Of a stretch of 22,234 nt of DNA, positions 5,584 through 12,673 are shown piece after piece. This DNA is from a virus. Numbering within the stretch: position 1 is the stretch's first letter; each line of letters begins with the position of its first letter. The DNA lies in the IMG/VR virus record IMGVR_UViG_3300048903_000151, positions 1 through 22,234 of that record; one strand, 5' to 3'. A model generated the notes under the pieces. That model saw only the letters and a list, made by a program, of their open reading frames with translations. It did not search any database and had not been told where the DNA came from. Made by a program: the position numbers and the translations under genes.

Positions 5584-7651
5584 CTTTGGCGGATGGGCCA
5601 CGAAGGCCAACCTCAAGTGCTCTGACGGCCGGACCATCACGCCCGAAGCCTTCAAGCACATGAACGGCGAGAAGGTGCCGCTCGTCTGGATGCACGACCG
5701 CAAGGACCCCGAGAACGTCCTGGGTCACGTCATCCTCGAACACCGCGACGAGGGCATCTACGCCAAGGGGTACTTCAACGACACCCCGCGCGGGAAGGCC
5801 GTCAAGGCTCAGGTCCAGCACAAGGACCTGGACTCGCTCTCGATCTGGGCCAACGCTCTGGTCGAGAAGGTCATCGCCGGCGGCAAGAACGTCATCCACG
5901 GCATGATCCGCGAGGTCAGCGTCGTGCTCGCCGGGGCCAACCCCGGAGCGAAGATCGACTTCGTCCGCCTCGCCCACAGCGACGACCCGGACGACTTCAC
6001 CGAGCTGCCCGACGAGGCGATCATCCGGTTCGGCGAGAAGCTCGAACTGACCCACTCCGTGGACGGTGTCGACAACGCCAAGCCCGACGCCAAGCCGGCG
6101 GACGACGGTGAGGGCACCTCTCTGCAGCAGGCGTACGACAACCTCGACGAGGACACTCAGGGTCTCGTCGCTGCGTTGGTCGAGGCGGCTCTCGAAGCCG
6201 GCGCCCAGCACTCCGACGACGAGCCGACGGACGGCGAGCCGAAGGACGACGAGCCCAAGGACGGGGAGCCGAAGGACGGCGAACCCACCGACGACAACCC
6301 CGAGGGCGACCTCAACCACCAGGAAGGAACCGGCGCTATGACGCGCAACGTGTTCGACCAGTCCGCGACCGGCACCGGTTCGGACGGGAAGCCCCAGAAG
6401 ACGCTGTCTCACTCGGAGTTCCGGGAGATCGCGAAGAAGGCCGTCAAGGCCGGCTCGCTGAAGGCGGTGCTCGACGAGACCGCGCTGGAGCACGGCGTCG
6501 AGAACATCGAGATCCTGTTCCCGGACGCCAAGGCGATCAACAACACCCCCGAGTGGAACAAGCGCCGGACCGAGTGGGTCGCGAGCGTCCTCAACGGGGT
6601 CGACCGCCGGCCGTTCTCCCGCATCAAGACCCTCGTCGCGGACATCACCCAGGACGAGGCGCGGGCCAAGGGCTACATCACCGGCTCGTACAAGAAGGAA
6701 GAGTGGTTCGCGGTCACGTCCCGGAAGACCGGGCCCACCACGATCTACAAGAAGCAGTCGCTCGACCGTGACGACATCCTCGACATCACCGACTTCGACA
6801 TCGTCGCGTGGCTGTGGGGCGAGATCCGTCTCATGATCGAGGAGGAGATCGCGCGTGCGATCCTCTTCGGCGACGGTCGCGACGTCTCGGACCCGGACCA
6901 CATCGCCGACCCGATGGCCTCGGCCTCCGGCGACGGCATCCGCTCGATCACCAACGAGCACGAGCTGTACATGACCACGGTGTGGGTCAACATCGACGAC
7001 GCGAGCTCCTCGTACCACGAGGTCATCGAGACCGTCCTCCGTGCCCGCCGCTTCTACAAGGGCACCGGTCGGCCGACCCTCTTCACCACCGAGGCCGTCC
7101 TCACCGAGATGCTCCTGCTCAAGGACGAGGCGAACTCCAACCGCCGCCTGTACGCCACCGAGGCGGACCTGGCCGCGGCCCTGCGTGTCAGCTCGATCGT
7201 CGCCGTCGAGGCGATGGAGGGCGAGGGCGACCTCGTCGGCATCATCGTCAACCTGTCGGACTACACCGTCGGCACCGACCGCGGCGGCGAGCTCACCCGG
7301 TTCGACGACTTCGACATCGACTACAACAAGTACAAGTACCTGATGGAGGCGCGCATGTCGGGCGCCCTCACCAAGATCAAGTCCGCGCAGGTCATCCGCA
7401 AGGTCGCCGCGGCCGACGTCCTGGTGTCTCCCGACAAGCCCACCTTCGTCGCCTCCACCGGCGTCGTGACCATCCCGAACAAGACGGGCGTCATCTACCA
7501 GGACGCTTCGGACGGTTCGGTCCTGGCCGCGGGTGCCCAGCCGGCCCTGGCCGCGGGCGAGACGCTCACCGTCACCGCCGTCCCGGCGGACAACTACTAC
7601 TTCGCCACCAACGCCGACACGACCTGGCCGTTCAAGCGGCCGGCCGCCTGA
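5573..7651 (+). CDS. Prohead protease-scaffold-major capsid protein fusion with C-terminal Ig-like domain
   Basis: 692 residues from the ATG at 5573 (gacaggaggga at 5553-5563). Residues 1-155 resemble an S78-type prohead protease: 'VPLVWMHDR' (H41 the likely catalytic His), 'DSLSIWANAL' (S90 the likely nucleophile) and 'IREVSVVLAGANPGAKID' (112-129). Residues 175-254 resemble a scaffold/delta region, with a helix at about 184-210 and an acidic 'EPKDG' repeat at 216-243. From M256 the sequence is a major capsid protein of HK97 type, including the phrase 'YITGSYKKEEWFAVTSRK' (368-385). Residues 621-690 form an Ig-like domain with 'GVVTIPNKTGVIY' and 'LAAGAQPALAAG'. A ribosome site and ATG at 6321-6340 could produce a separate 437-residue capsid protein. 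The gene has very strong C/G-ending codon bias, as expected for the most abundant virion protein. Fusion into one frame is seen directly; domain roles follow family resemblance. Confidence 0.88.
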   Translation: MEPDFGGWATKANLKCSDGRTITPEAFKHMNGEKVPLVWMHDRKDPENVLGHVILEHRDEGIYAKGYFNDTPRGKAVKAQVQHKDLDSLSIWANALVEKVIAGGKNVIHGMIREVSVVLAGANPGAKIDFVRLAHSDDPDDFTELPDEAIIRFGEKLELTHSVDGVDNAKPDAKPADDGEGTSLQQAYDNLDEDTQGLVAALVEAALEAGAQHSDDEPTDGEPKDDEPKDGEPKDGEPTDDNPEGDLNHQEGTGAMTRNVFDQSATGTGSDGKPQKTLSHSEFREIAKKAVKAGSLKAVLDETALEHGVENIEILFPDAKAINNTPEWNKRRTEWVASVLNGVDRRPFSRIKTLVADITQDEARAKGYITGSYKKEEWFAVTSRKTGPTTIYKKQSLDRDDILDITDFDIVAWLWGEIRLMIEEEIARAILFGDGRDVSDPDHIADPMASASGDGIRSITNEHELYMTTVWVNIDDASSSYHEVIETVLRARRFYKGTGRPTLFTTEAVLTEMLLLKDEANSNRRLYATEADLAAALRVSSIVAVEAMEGEGDLVGIIVNLSDYTVGTDRGGELTRFDDFDIDYNKYKYLMEARMSGALTKIKSAQVIRKVAAADVLVSPDKPTFVASTGVVTIPNKTGVIYQDASDGSVLAAGAQPALAAGETLTVTAVPADNYYFATNADTTWPFKRPAA
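6218..6301 (+). repeat. Acidic tandem 'EPKDG' pentapeptide repeats in the scaffold/linker
   Basis: Five to six imperfect 15-base units encode DEPTDG, EPKDD, EPKDG, EPKDG, EPTDD and finally NPEGD (residues about 216-245 of the fusion protein). The segment is Pro/Asp/Glu-rich, probably unstructured, and ends just before the internal capsid start. DNA repeats of this kind change copy number easily, so length may vary among relatives. Confidence 0.85.
6321..6340 (+). promoter_or_regulatory. Internal ribosome binding site and ATG for the capsid part
   Basis: The bases aggaagga (6321-6328) sit 9 bases before an in-frame ATG (6338-6340, residue M256 of the fusion). The sequence after this ATG begins as free major capsid proteins often do ('MTRNVFDQ'). 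The position, at the junction of acidic linker and capsid domain, suggests independent initiation of the capsid protein in excess over the protease fusion. Processing of the polyprotein by the protease is the alternative. Confidence 0.6.
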
Positions 7652-7665
7652 CGTAGCCACTAGCG

Positions 7666-8004
7666 GTGGCAAAGTACTCCGGAAAGGTAGGTTACGGCCC
7701 GTCCTCTGTTGAGATTAAGCCTGGAGTTTGGGAAGAAGTGATCGTCGAGCGTGCTTACGTCGGCGATATTCTTCGGAACACGCGGAGACTCCAATCGGGA
7801 GAGAGTGTAAATGACGATCTCTCGGTGAACAACATGATCAGCATTGTGGCGGACCCTTACGCCAACGAGAATTTCTTTGCCATTCGCTACGTGCAGTGGA
7901 TGGGGACTCTGTGGAAGGTCACAGAGGTTGAAGTGCAGAGTCCCCGTCTGCTCTTGAGGCTGGGAGGGAAGTACAATGGGCCGATCCCGCCTGCAACTCC
8001 ATGA
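7666..8004 (+). CDS. Head-tail stopper (head closure) protein
   Basis: 112 residues from the GTG at 7666. The opening 'MAKYSGKVGYG', then 'PGVWEEVIVERAYVGDILRNTRRLQ', 'SVNDDLSVNNMISIVADPYANENFF', 'GTLWKVTEVEVQSPRLLLRLGG' and 'YNGP' match the small beta-barrel closure proteins that follow the capsid gene in many Gram-positive siphophages. These proteins plug the neck after packaging. There is no recognisable ribosome site upstream (the 14-base gap contains only cgtagccactagcg), so translation probably depends on ribosomes finishing the capsid gene. Codon use is much more AT-tolerant than in the capsid gene beside it. The stop overlaps the next gene by 29 bases. Confidence 0.75.
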   Translation: MAKYSGKVGYGPSSVEIKPGVWEEVIVERAYVGDILRNTRRLQSGESVNDDLSVNNMISIVADPYANENFFAIRYVQWMGTLWKVTEVEVQSPRLLLRLGGKYNGPIPPATP

Positions 8005-8278
8005 GCTGCTGGTTACGTTGACGCCCAACGTCTACTTCCAGCCTCCGGCTAATGTGCAGATGAACTATCCGTGCATCGTGTACAAGCGCGACAGCGCGGA
8101 TTCTCAGTTCGCGGACAACAAGCCGTACGCCTACACCAAGCGGTACATGGTGACGGTGATCGACCGGGACCCCGACAGCGAGATCCCGGACAAGGTCGCC
8201 CAGCAGCCCATGTGTCTGTTCGATCGCAACTACGCAGCTGATGGGCTGCATCACGACGTCTTCAACTTGTACTTCTGA
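7976..8278 (+). CDS. Tail terminator / neck completion-like protein
   Basis: 100 residues from the ATG at 7976 (gggaggga at 7962-7969, inside the previous gene). The pattern 'LQLHELLVTLTPNVYFQPPANVQMNYPCIVY' followed by 'ADNKPY', 'KRYMVTVIDRDPDSEIPDKV' and 'FDRNYAADGLHHDVF' is shared by the small alpha-beta proteins found between stopper and major tail protein in related phages. Such proteins cap the tail tube and join it to the neck. I am fairly sure of the family position but less of the precise role: it could be the tail terminator or another neck completion factor. Confidence 0.65.
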   Translation: MGRSRLQLHELLVTLTPNVYFQPPANVQMNYPCIVYKRDSADSQFADNKPYAYTKRYMVTVIDRDPDSEIPDKVAQQPMCLFDRNYAADGLHHDVFNLYF

Positions 8279-8291
8279 AGGGGAGTAACAC

Positions 8292-9179
8292 ATGTCTGTC
8301 CTCAAGTGGGACCAGACCGGCGAGAAGGTGTACGAGAACGGCGTCGAGAAGGGCGTCTTCTACACCGTCAACGGCGCCGGCGCCTACGACAACGGGTACG
8401 CCTGGAACGGTCTCGTCTCGGTCACCGAGTCGCCGTCGGGTGCCGAGGTCAACAAGCAGTACGCCGACAACCGCGTCTACGCGAGCCTCCGTTCCGCCGA
8501 GGAGTTCGGCGCCACGGTCGAGGCGTTCACCTACCCGAAGCAGGCCATCCCGGCCCTCGACGGTGCGGCCACTCCGACCCCGGGCCTGGCCCTCGGTCAG
8601 CAGGGTCGTGCCACCTTCGGTCTGTCCTACGTCTCCAAGGTCGGCAACGACCTGAACCCGGACGCCGGCGAGAAGATCCACCTCGTCTACGGCGCCACCG
8701 CCAACCCGTCCGAGAAGGCGTACACCACGGTCAACGACTCGCCCGAGGCGGCGACGTTCTCGTGGGAGCTCGCGACCACCCCGGTCGACGTCGGCACGAT
8801 CGCCGGCACCGACTACAAGCCGCTCTCGACCATCACCATCGACACCACGCAGGAGGACCCCGACGCGGTCGCCACCCTGCGCGAGTTCCTGTACGGCACC
8901 GCGGGCACCGACCCGTCCCTGCCGTCGCCGGCCGCCGTCGTGGCTCTGTTCTCGGGCGCCGTCCTGACGGCCACCCCGACCGAGCCGACGTACGACACCA
9001 CGACCAACGTGATGACGGTTCCGTCCATCACCGGCGTCGAGTACTACATGGACGACCAGCTCCTGGCCGCGGGCCCGCAGCCGGCGCTCACCACGAACAA
9101 GGTCGTCGAGGCGCGTCCGGCGCCCGGCTACAAGTTCACGCAGCCGGTCGACTCCGACTGGCTCATCGGCGACTTCTAG
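8292..9179 (+). CDS. Major tail (tube) protein with C-terminal Ig-like domain
   Basis: 295 residues from the ATG at 8292 (gaaggggag at 8277-8285). Residues 1-222 are the tube fold, including 'WDQTGEKVYENGVEKGVFY' (6-24), 'EEFGATVEAFTYP' (70-82), 'GLSYVSKVGNDLN' (110-122) and 'KIHLVYGATANPSEKAY' (128-144). Residues about 229-294 are an Ig-like domain with 'NVMTVPSITGVEYY' and 'LAAGPQPAL', closely matching the C-terminus of the capsid protein in this window. Codons are almost all C- or G-ending, as in the capsid gene, which supports high expression. A shorter paralogue lies at 9765-10556. The protein would polymerise around the tape measure to form the tail tube, with the Ig-like domain on the outside. 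Confidence 0.92.
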   Translation: MSVLKWDQTGEKVYENGVEKGVFYTVNGAGAYDNGYAWNGLVSVTESPSGAEVNKQYADNRVYASLRSAEEFGATVEAFTYPKQAIPALDGAATPTPGLALGQQGRATFGLSYVSKVGNDLNPDAGEKIHLVYGATANPSEKAYTTVNDSPEAATFSWELATTPVDVGTIAGTDYKPLSTITIDTTQEDPDAVATLREFLYGTAGTDPSLPSPAAVVALFSGAVLTATPTEPTYDTTTNVMTVPSITGVEYYMDDQLLAAGPQPALTTNKVVEARPAPGYKFTQPVDSDWLIGDF

Positions 9180-9183
9180 TCCC

Positions 9184-9203
9184 GGCCTGACAGGAAGGAG
9201 GCC
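9184..9203 (+). promoter_or_regulatory. Small hairpin around the ribosome site of the chaperone-like gene
   Basis: GGCCT (9184-9188) can pair with AGGCC (9199-9203), leaving a 10-base loop (9189-9198) that contains most of the ribosome site aggaagg. The start codon 6 bases later is TTG. Together they may damp translation of the chaperone-like gene relative to the tail tube gene before it. The stem is only 5 base pairs and could be chance. Confidence 0.35.
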
Positions 9204-9208
9204 AAGGT

Positions 9209-9751
9209 TTGCTTACGATTCGAGTCCCGTTGAGCGAAGGATTCAACGACGACACCCAGATGTGGGAAGTCACCGAGTCGACGGAACTCGAACTCGAACA
9301 CTCCTTGGCCTCCGTGTCAAAATGGGAGCAAACTTTCGAGAAGCCGTTCCTCGGTGATACGGAGAAGTCTCCGGAAGAGACGTTGGCCTACATCATGTTG
9401 ATGGCGGTCGACCCCAAAACTCCTCCGGAGGTTTTCGCCAGACTTTCGGAAGAGAACTTCAAGCAGATCAACGAGTACATCAACGCGAAGATGACGGCTA
9501 CTTGGTTCCGCGAGGACAAGAACCAGCGACCAGGCCGCGACGTCATCACCGCAGAGATCATCTATCACTGGATGATCCACTTCAACGTCTGGCTTGAGGC
9601 CGAACACTGGCATCTGAACAAGCTGTTGACGCTTCTCCGAGTGTGCGAACAGAAGTCCGCGCCCCCGAAGAAGATGAGCAGGCGTGAACAGATCGCTCAG
9701 CGCCAGAAGTTGAACGCAGAACGCATGGCCAAGTACAACACCAGCGGATGA
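9209..9751 (+). CDS. Tail assembly chaperone-like protein
   Basis: 180 residues from a TTG start at 9209, chosen because caggaaggagg (9191-9201) lies at the right distance and no nearby ATG or GTG fits. It contains 'ELEHSLASVSKWEQTFEKPFLG' over 28-49, 'SPEETLAYIMLMA', 'EENFKQINEYINAKMTATWF', 'ITAEIIYHWMI', 'LNKLLTLLRVC' and 'PKKMSRREQIAQRQKLNAERM', a pattern I recall from proteins between the major tail and tape measure genes of Gram-positive phages. Such proteins hold the tape measure during assembly and are absent from the finished tail. I see no slippery site or -1 frame extension at its end, unlike lambda G/GT. Five genes separate it from the tape measure, which is unusual. Assignment is by family pattern and position. 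Confidence 0.7.
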   Translation: MLTIRVPLSEGFNDDTQMWEVTESTELELEHSLASVSKWEQTFEKPFLGDTEKSPEETLAYIMLMAVDPKTPPEVFARLSEENFKQINEYINAKMTATWFREDKNQRPGRDVITAEIIYHWMIHFNVWLEAEHWHLNKLLTLLRVCEQKSAPPKKMSRREQIAQRQKLNAERMAKYNTSG

Positions 9752-9764
9752 GAGGAGGAACTGA

Positions 9765-10556
9765 GTGACAAGGCTGGATTGGAGCACGCCCGGCAGCCGA
9801 GATTTCGAGACGGGCGTCGACCGAGGTGTTCTGTACCTCACCGGACAACCGGGAGTCGCATGGACCGGCCTGACATCCGTCGAGTTGGCACCCGAAGGTG
9901 GCGGCGCGAAGTCGTACTACCTCGACGGCGAGAAGATCCTCCTCGTCTCCGCGAGGGAAGAGTTCGGCGCCACGATCAACGCCTTCACATACCCGCCGCA
10001 GTTCGCCGAGTGTGACGGTTCTCGCTCGGTTCGCAACGGTCTGAGCCTCCGTCAGCAGCGGCGAAAGCCCTTCGGCTTCTCGTGGCGGACCACGGTGGGC
10101 ACCGACCTGAACCCTTCGGCCGGCTACAAGATCCACCTGGTGTACAACGCTCTCGCCGAGCCCTCCAGCAGGACTCACGAGACCATGACGGACTCCGTCG
10201 ACCCCAACCCGTTCACCTGGTCGGTCAAGACCAAGCCCCCGGTCGTCTCGGGCTACAAGCGGACGTCGCACATCGAGATCGACTCCCGCACGACGGACCC
10301 GAACGTGCTCGCCCTCGTCGAGGAAGCGCTGTACGGGACCGACGAACAACAGCCGTATCTCCCGACGCTCGATCAGCTCGTCGAGATGTACGACGCGTTC
10401 TTTGTCTTCGTGGTCACCGACAACGGCGACGGAACGGCAACCATCTCGGGCCCTGACGACGCCATCACTCACCTCGACGACATTCTCCTCCAGTTCAACT
10501 GGCCGACTGTCGTCCCGACCGTGGACCCGGACGCTTACACCATCAGCGACGGATAG
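9765..10556 (+). CDS. Second tail tube-like protein (paralogue of the major tail protein)
   Basis: 263 residues from the GTG at 9765 (gaggagga at 9752-9759). It aligns by eye with the major tail protein: 'ETGVDRGVLY' against 'ENGVEKGVFY', 'EEFGATINAFTYP' against 'EEFGATVEAFTYP', 'FGFSWRTTVGTDLNPSAGYKIHLVY' against the matching stretch, then 'YKRTSHIEID' and 'EEALYGT'. The C-terminus differs: instead of the Ig-like domain it has a short beta domain (about 211-260) with 'VVTDNGDGTATISGPDD' and 'FNWPTVVPTVDPDAYTIS'. That ending is one I recall from tail proteins of other actinophages. Codon bias is weaker than in the major tail gene. It may form a minor ring, a tube initiator or a decorated variant of the tube. 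Confidence 0.82.
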   Translation: MTRLDWSTPGSRDFETGVDRGVLYLTGQPGVAWTGLTSVELAPEGGGAKSYYLDGEKILLVSAREEFGATINAFTYPPQFAECDGSRSVRNGLSLRQQRRKPFGFSWRTTVGTDLNPSAGYKIHLVYNALAEPSSRTHETMTDSVDPNPFTWSVKTKPPVVSGYKRTSHIEIDSRTTDPNVLALVEEALYGTDEQQPYLPTLDQLVEMYDAFFVFVVTDNGDGTATISGPDDAITHLDDILLQFNWPTVVPTVDPDAYTISDG

Positions 10557-10564
10557 GAGGTCCC

Positions 10565-11299
10565 GTGCCGTACGTCCAAACGCTCATCGACGACTTCGCC
10601 GACGGGACCCTGGACTCCACGAAGTGGGAGATCACGCAGGGGCCGGGCACCACCGAGTCCGGTGGAACACTGAATCTCTCTGTCGTCGCTGACTACCCCA
10701 GGGTGGAAGGCAAGCAGTTCTTCGACCTGTCGAAGGGCATCCTGGCCGCCAAGCTGACGGTCTCCGGTACGAGATCGTCGAACACCGAGTTCTATATCGG
10801 TGCGCATGACGCCGCGTACAACGCCATCGCGGCCATGGGCGGTCCGGCCGGAACCTACCTGACATTCCAGGGTAGTGGTTCCACCACGTTCAACACTCAG
10901 GTGACATCGGACACCACTGTCGGCCTCGGTCCCAGCTGGGTCAACGGTACGTGGTGGGGCATCGGCAACCTTGGTTCTGACAACGTCGTCTACATGTACA
11001 AGTCGACGGACGGTCAGAACTGGACGGAGATGGCCCGGTGCACCGTTGGTGGCACACTCACCAAGACCGCTGTTGGTCTGGTCTTCATGGCCGGCGTCTG
11101 GGACGGTTCCACGGCTTCCCTGACCGCCAAGTTCGATGACGCGTCATATTTCGCCCTCGAAACCACGACATTCGTGACCCGAAAGGTCCGATGGAATGGC
11201 GCCTGGGTTCCCGCGGTACCGAAAGCTCGGATCGGAGGGGCCTGGGTACCCGCCTCACCCAAGCCCCGAATCGGAGGCGCTTGGGACGACCAAATCTAG
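10565..11299 (+). CDS. Minor tail / adhesin-like beta-sandwich protein with C-terminal 'GGAW' repeats
   Basis: 244 residues from the GTG at 10565 (ggaggt at 10557-10562). Residues 1-195 look like a single jelly-roll or concanavalin-type domain: 'LIDDFADGTLDSTKWEITQG' opens it, as in LamG/DUF1349-like carbohydrate-binding domains, and 'STDGQNWTEMARCTV' (147-161) is a typical late strand pair. Residues 207-240 hold a triple short repeat ('GAWVPAVPKARI', 'GGAWVPASPKPRI', 'GGAW'). It lies among fibre genes, so glycan binding on the host surface or in the fibre base is likely. No catalytic residues can be assigned. Confidence 0.65.
   Translation: MPYVQTLIDDFADGTLDSTKWEITQGPGTTESGGTLNLSVVADYPRVEGKQFFDLSKGILAAKLTVSGTRSSNTEFYIGAHDAAYNAIAAMGGPAGTYLTFQGSGSTTFNTQVTSDTTVGLGPSWVNGTWWGIGNLGSDNVVYMYKSTDGQNWTEMARCTVGGTLTKTAVGLVFMAGVWDGSTASLTAKFDDASYFALETTTFVTRKVRWNGAWVPAVPKARIGGAWVPASPKPRIGGAWDDQI
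11183..11284 (+). repeat. C-terminal 'x-R-x-GGAW-VPA-x-PK' repeats
   Basis: Three short units encode 'KVRWNGAWVPAVPK', 'ARIGGAWVPASPK' and 'PRIGGAW'. A related set ends the Fn3 protein near 21664-21777. Units of about 13 residues with a Trp every turn suggest a small beta-repeat that could dock to a partner. Confidence 0.75.
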
Positions 11300-11311
11300 A
11301 AAGGTGGCCAC

Positions 11312-12664
11312 GTGGCTACGGTAACTGTGTTCACCTCCGAGCGGACCGCCGAGATCGAGGCGGCTTCGATCACCTCCGGGGAGATCAACTCCGCTGGTCA
11401 TCTGGTCCTCACGCGCCACGATGGCACCCCGATCGACATGGGGGCCGTTTCCGGCGTTCAGCTGGACGGTGGGACGACATATTCCAAGGCCGACGTGTTC
11501 TCCTACGTGGGAGACACGGACCCGGGCGCTGTCCCGGACGGTTCCGTCTGGTTCGACACCACCGGCCCGACGGGACCTTTCGCCAGCACCACTCAGCAGG
11601 GCCTCGTCGAGCTCGCCACCTCCGCGGAGGCAGTCACCGGCACCGACACCGCACGAGCCGTGACTCCGGCTGGTGTCGCTGCGGCCATAGCCGCGAAGGT
11701 CCTGGCGCCGAACGCGATCACTGAGACGTCACCGGCTACTTCATACCCCAACGGATATTCGGTCATGAGCCTCACGACCGGTTCCGGGTGGTCGCTCAAC
11801 ACTGGCTTCGGCATGGTGCTGACCGTCAAGTCGGAGACCGACCGAACGGTGCAGTTCTTCTACAGCAACCCGGGCGGCACCGGCACCCCTCGGCAATGGC
11901 AGAGGCACTACCACAGCACCAACAACGGTGGCGGATGGACCGCATGGTCTACGGTGCACCTCACCAAGGCGATGGTGTCGACTGACGTCACGCAGAGTTC
12001 GGGTATCGCGGTATATCCTCCGGGATGGTCGCGAATCTACTTCGACAACACCACCTCTGCCGGCTGGGACTTCTCCGGCAAGTGGGGTGAGCTCGTCAAC
12101 TACTTCGACGGCTCCGGCTTCGGCAAGCAGACCTTCACCGAGCACGGCAGCAGCGGCAGTGCGGCGCCGAACATGTGGGTGCGGACTGGAAACACCGGTG
12201 GCTGGTCCAACTGGGCGAAGTACCTGCCCGATCCCGGTGCCTGGATCTCGTACACGCCGACCTGGACGACCGACTCCGGCCTTCACCTTCCGTCCTTCGG
12301 AAACGCGACCATCAACTGCAAGTACCAGAAGATCGGTCGCACGGTCAACGTCAAGTTCAGCATTTCCTTCGGGAGCACGACGAACTTCGGCTCGGGCGCT
12401 ACGACTTCGGACAACTGGGTCTTCAGCCTTCCGGTGACGGCGGCCGACAGCACCACGGACACGATCGGGTGGCTGGACGGTTACCAGAGCTCAACCGTGA
12501 ACGGTCTCTTCCGGGCGAAGATGTCCGGCACGGGAGCGTTCAAGATGAACATCACCGCCGGATCTACCGCGTCCATCGGCTCCGATGTGGACTCCTTGCA
12601 GCCCTTCACTTGGGCCAGCGGGAACCCGCTCCGGGGACTTCTCACCTACGAATCCGCTGCGTAA
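11312..12664 (+). CDS. Tail fibre / receptor-binding protein
   Basis: 450 residues from the GTG at 11312 (agaaaggtgg at 11298-11307). The N-terminus 'MATVTVFTSERTAEIEAASI' is the usual attachment segment of actinophage fibres. Residues 89-126 contain 'STTQQGLVELATSAEAVTGTDT' and 'AVTPAGVAAAI', the short Phage_fiber_2 type repeat. Residues about 140-305 hold two pyocin-knob-like units with 'VQFFYSNPGG..RQWQRHY', 'GGGWTAWSTV' and 'MWVRTGNTGGWSNWAKYL'. A C-terminal beta domain (314-450) has 'YTPTWTTDSG', 'CKYQKIGRTVNVKFSISF' and 'WVFSLPV'. No lyase or hydrolase motif is visible. The gene lies upstream of the tape measure, not after the tip genes as in most siphophages. Trimeric assembly and host binding are inferred from these families. 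Confidence 0.85.
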   Translation: MATVTVFTSERTAEIEAASITSGEINSAGHLVLTRHDGTPIDMGAVSGVQLDGGTTYSKADVFSYVGDTDPGAVPDGSVWFDTTGPTGPFASTTQQGLVELATSAEAVTGTDTARAVTPAGVAAAIAAKVLAPNAITETSPATSYPNGYSVMSLTTGSGWSLNTGFGMVLTVKSETDRTVQFFYSNPGGTGTPRQWQRHYHSTNNGGGWTAWSTVHLTKAMVSTDVTQSSGIAVYPPGWSRIYFDNTTSAGWDFSGKWGELVNYFDGSGFGKQTFTEHGSSGSAAPNMWVRTGNTGGWSNWAKYLPDPGAWISYTPTWTTDSGLHLPSFGNATINCKYQKIGRTVNVKFSISFGSTTNFGSGATTSDNWVFSLPVTAADSTTDTIGWLDGYQSSTVNGLFRAKMSGTGAFKMNITAGSTASIGSDVDSLQPFTWASGNPLRGLLTYESAA

Positions 12665-12673
12665 GGAGCACTC

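Noticed and set aside
6218-6301. CRISPR-like array or regulatory direct repeat
   Set aside because: The repeats are 15 bases, contiguous, in frame, and encode an acidic pentapeptide linker, so they are a coding repeat.
7649-7666. Terminator between capsid and stopper genes
   Set aside because: The gap is only 14 bases and has no hairpin followed by a T-run. The same is true of all the other short gaps in the window.
5453-7672. Long open frame on the - strand (about 739 codons) opposite the capsid gene, with similar ones at 851-1765, 4249-5703 and 13950-15086
   Set aside because: They mirror genes with strong C/G-ending codons, which remove stop codons from the opposite strand. Their translations are rich in Val, Asp, Arg, Leu and Gly with no recognisable domain, and they lack ribosome sites.
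9700-9800. Possible programmed frameshift at the end of the tail chaperone-like gene
   Set aside because: No X-XXY-YYZ slippery sequence is seen near the stop, and the -1 frame has no extension. The next gene has its own ribosome site and a clear tube-protein product.
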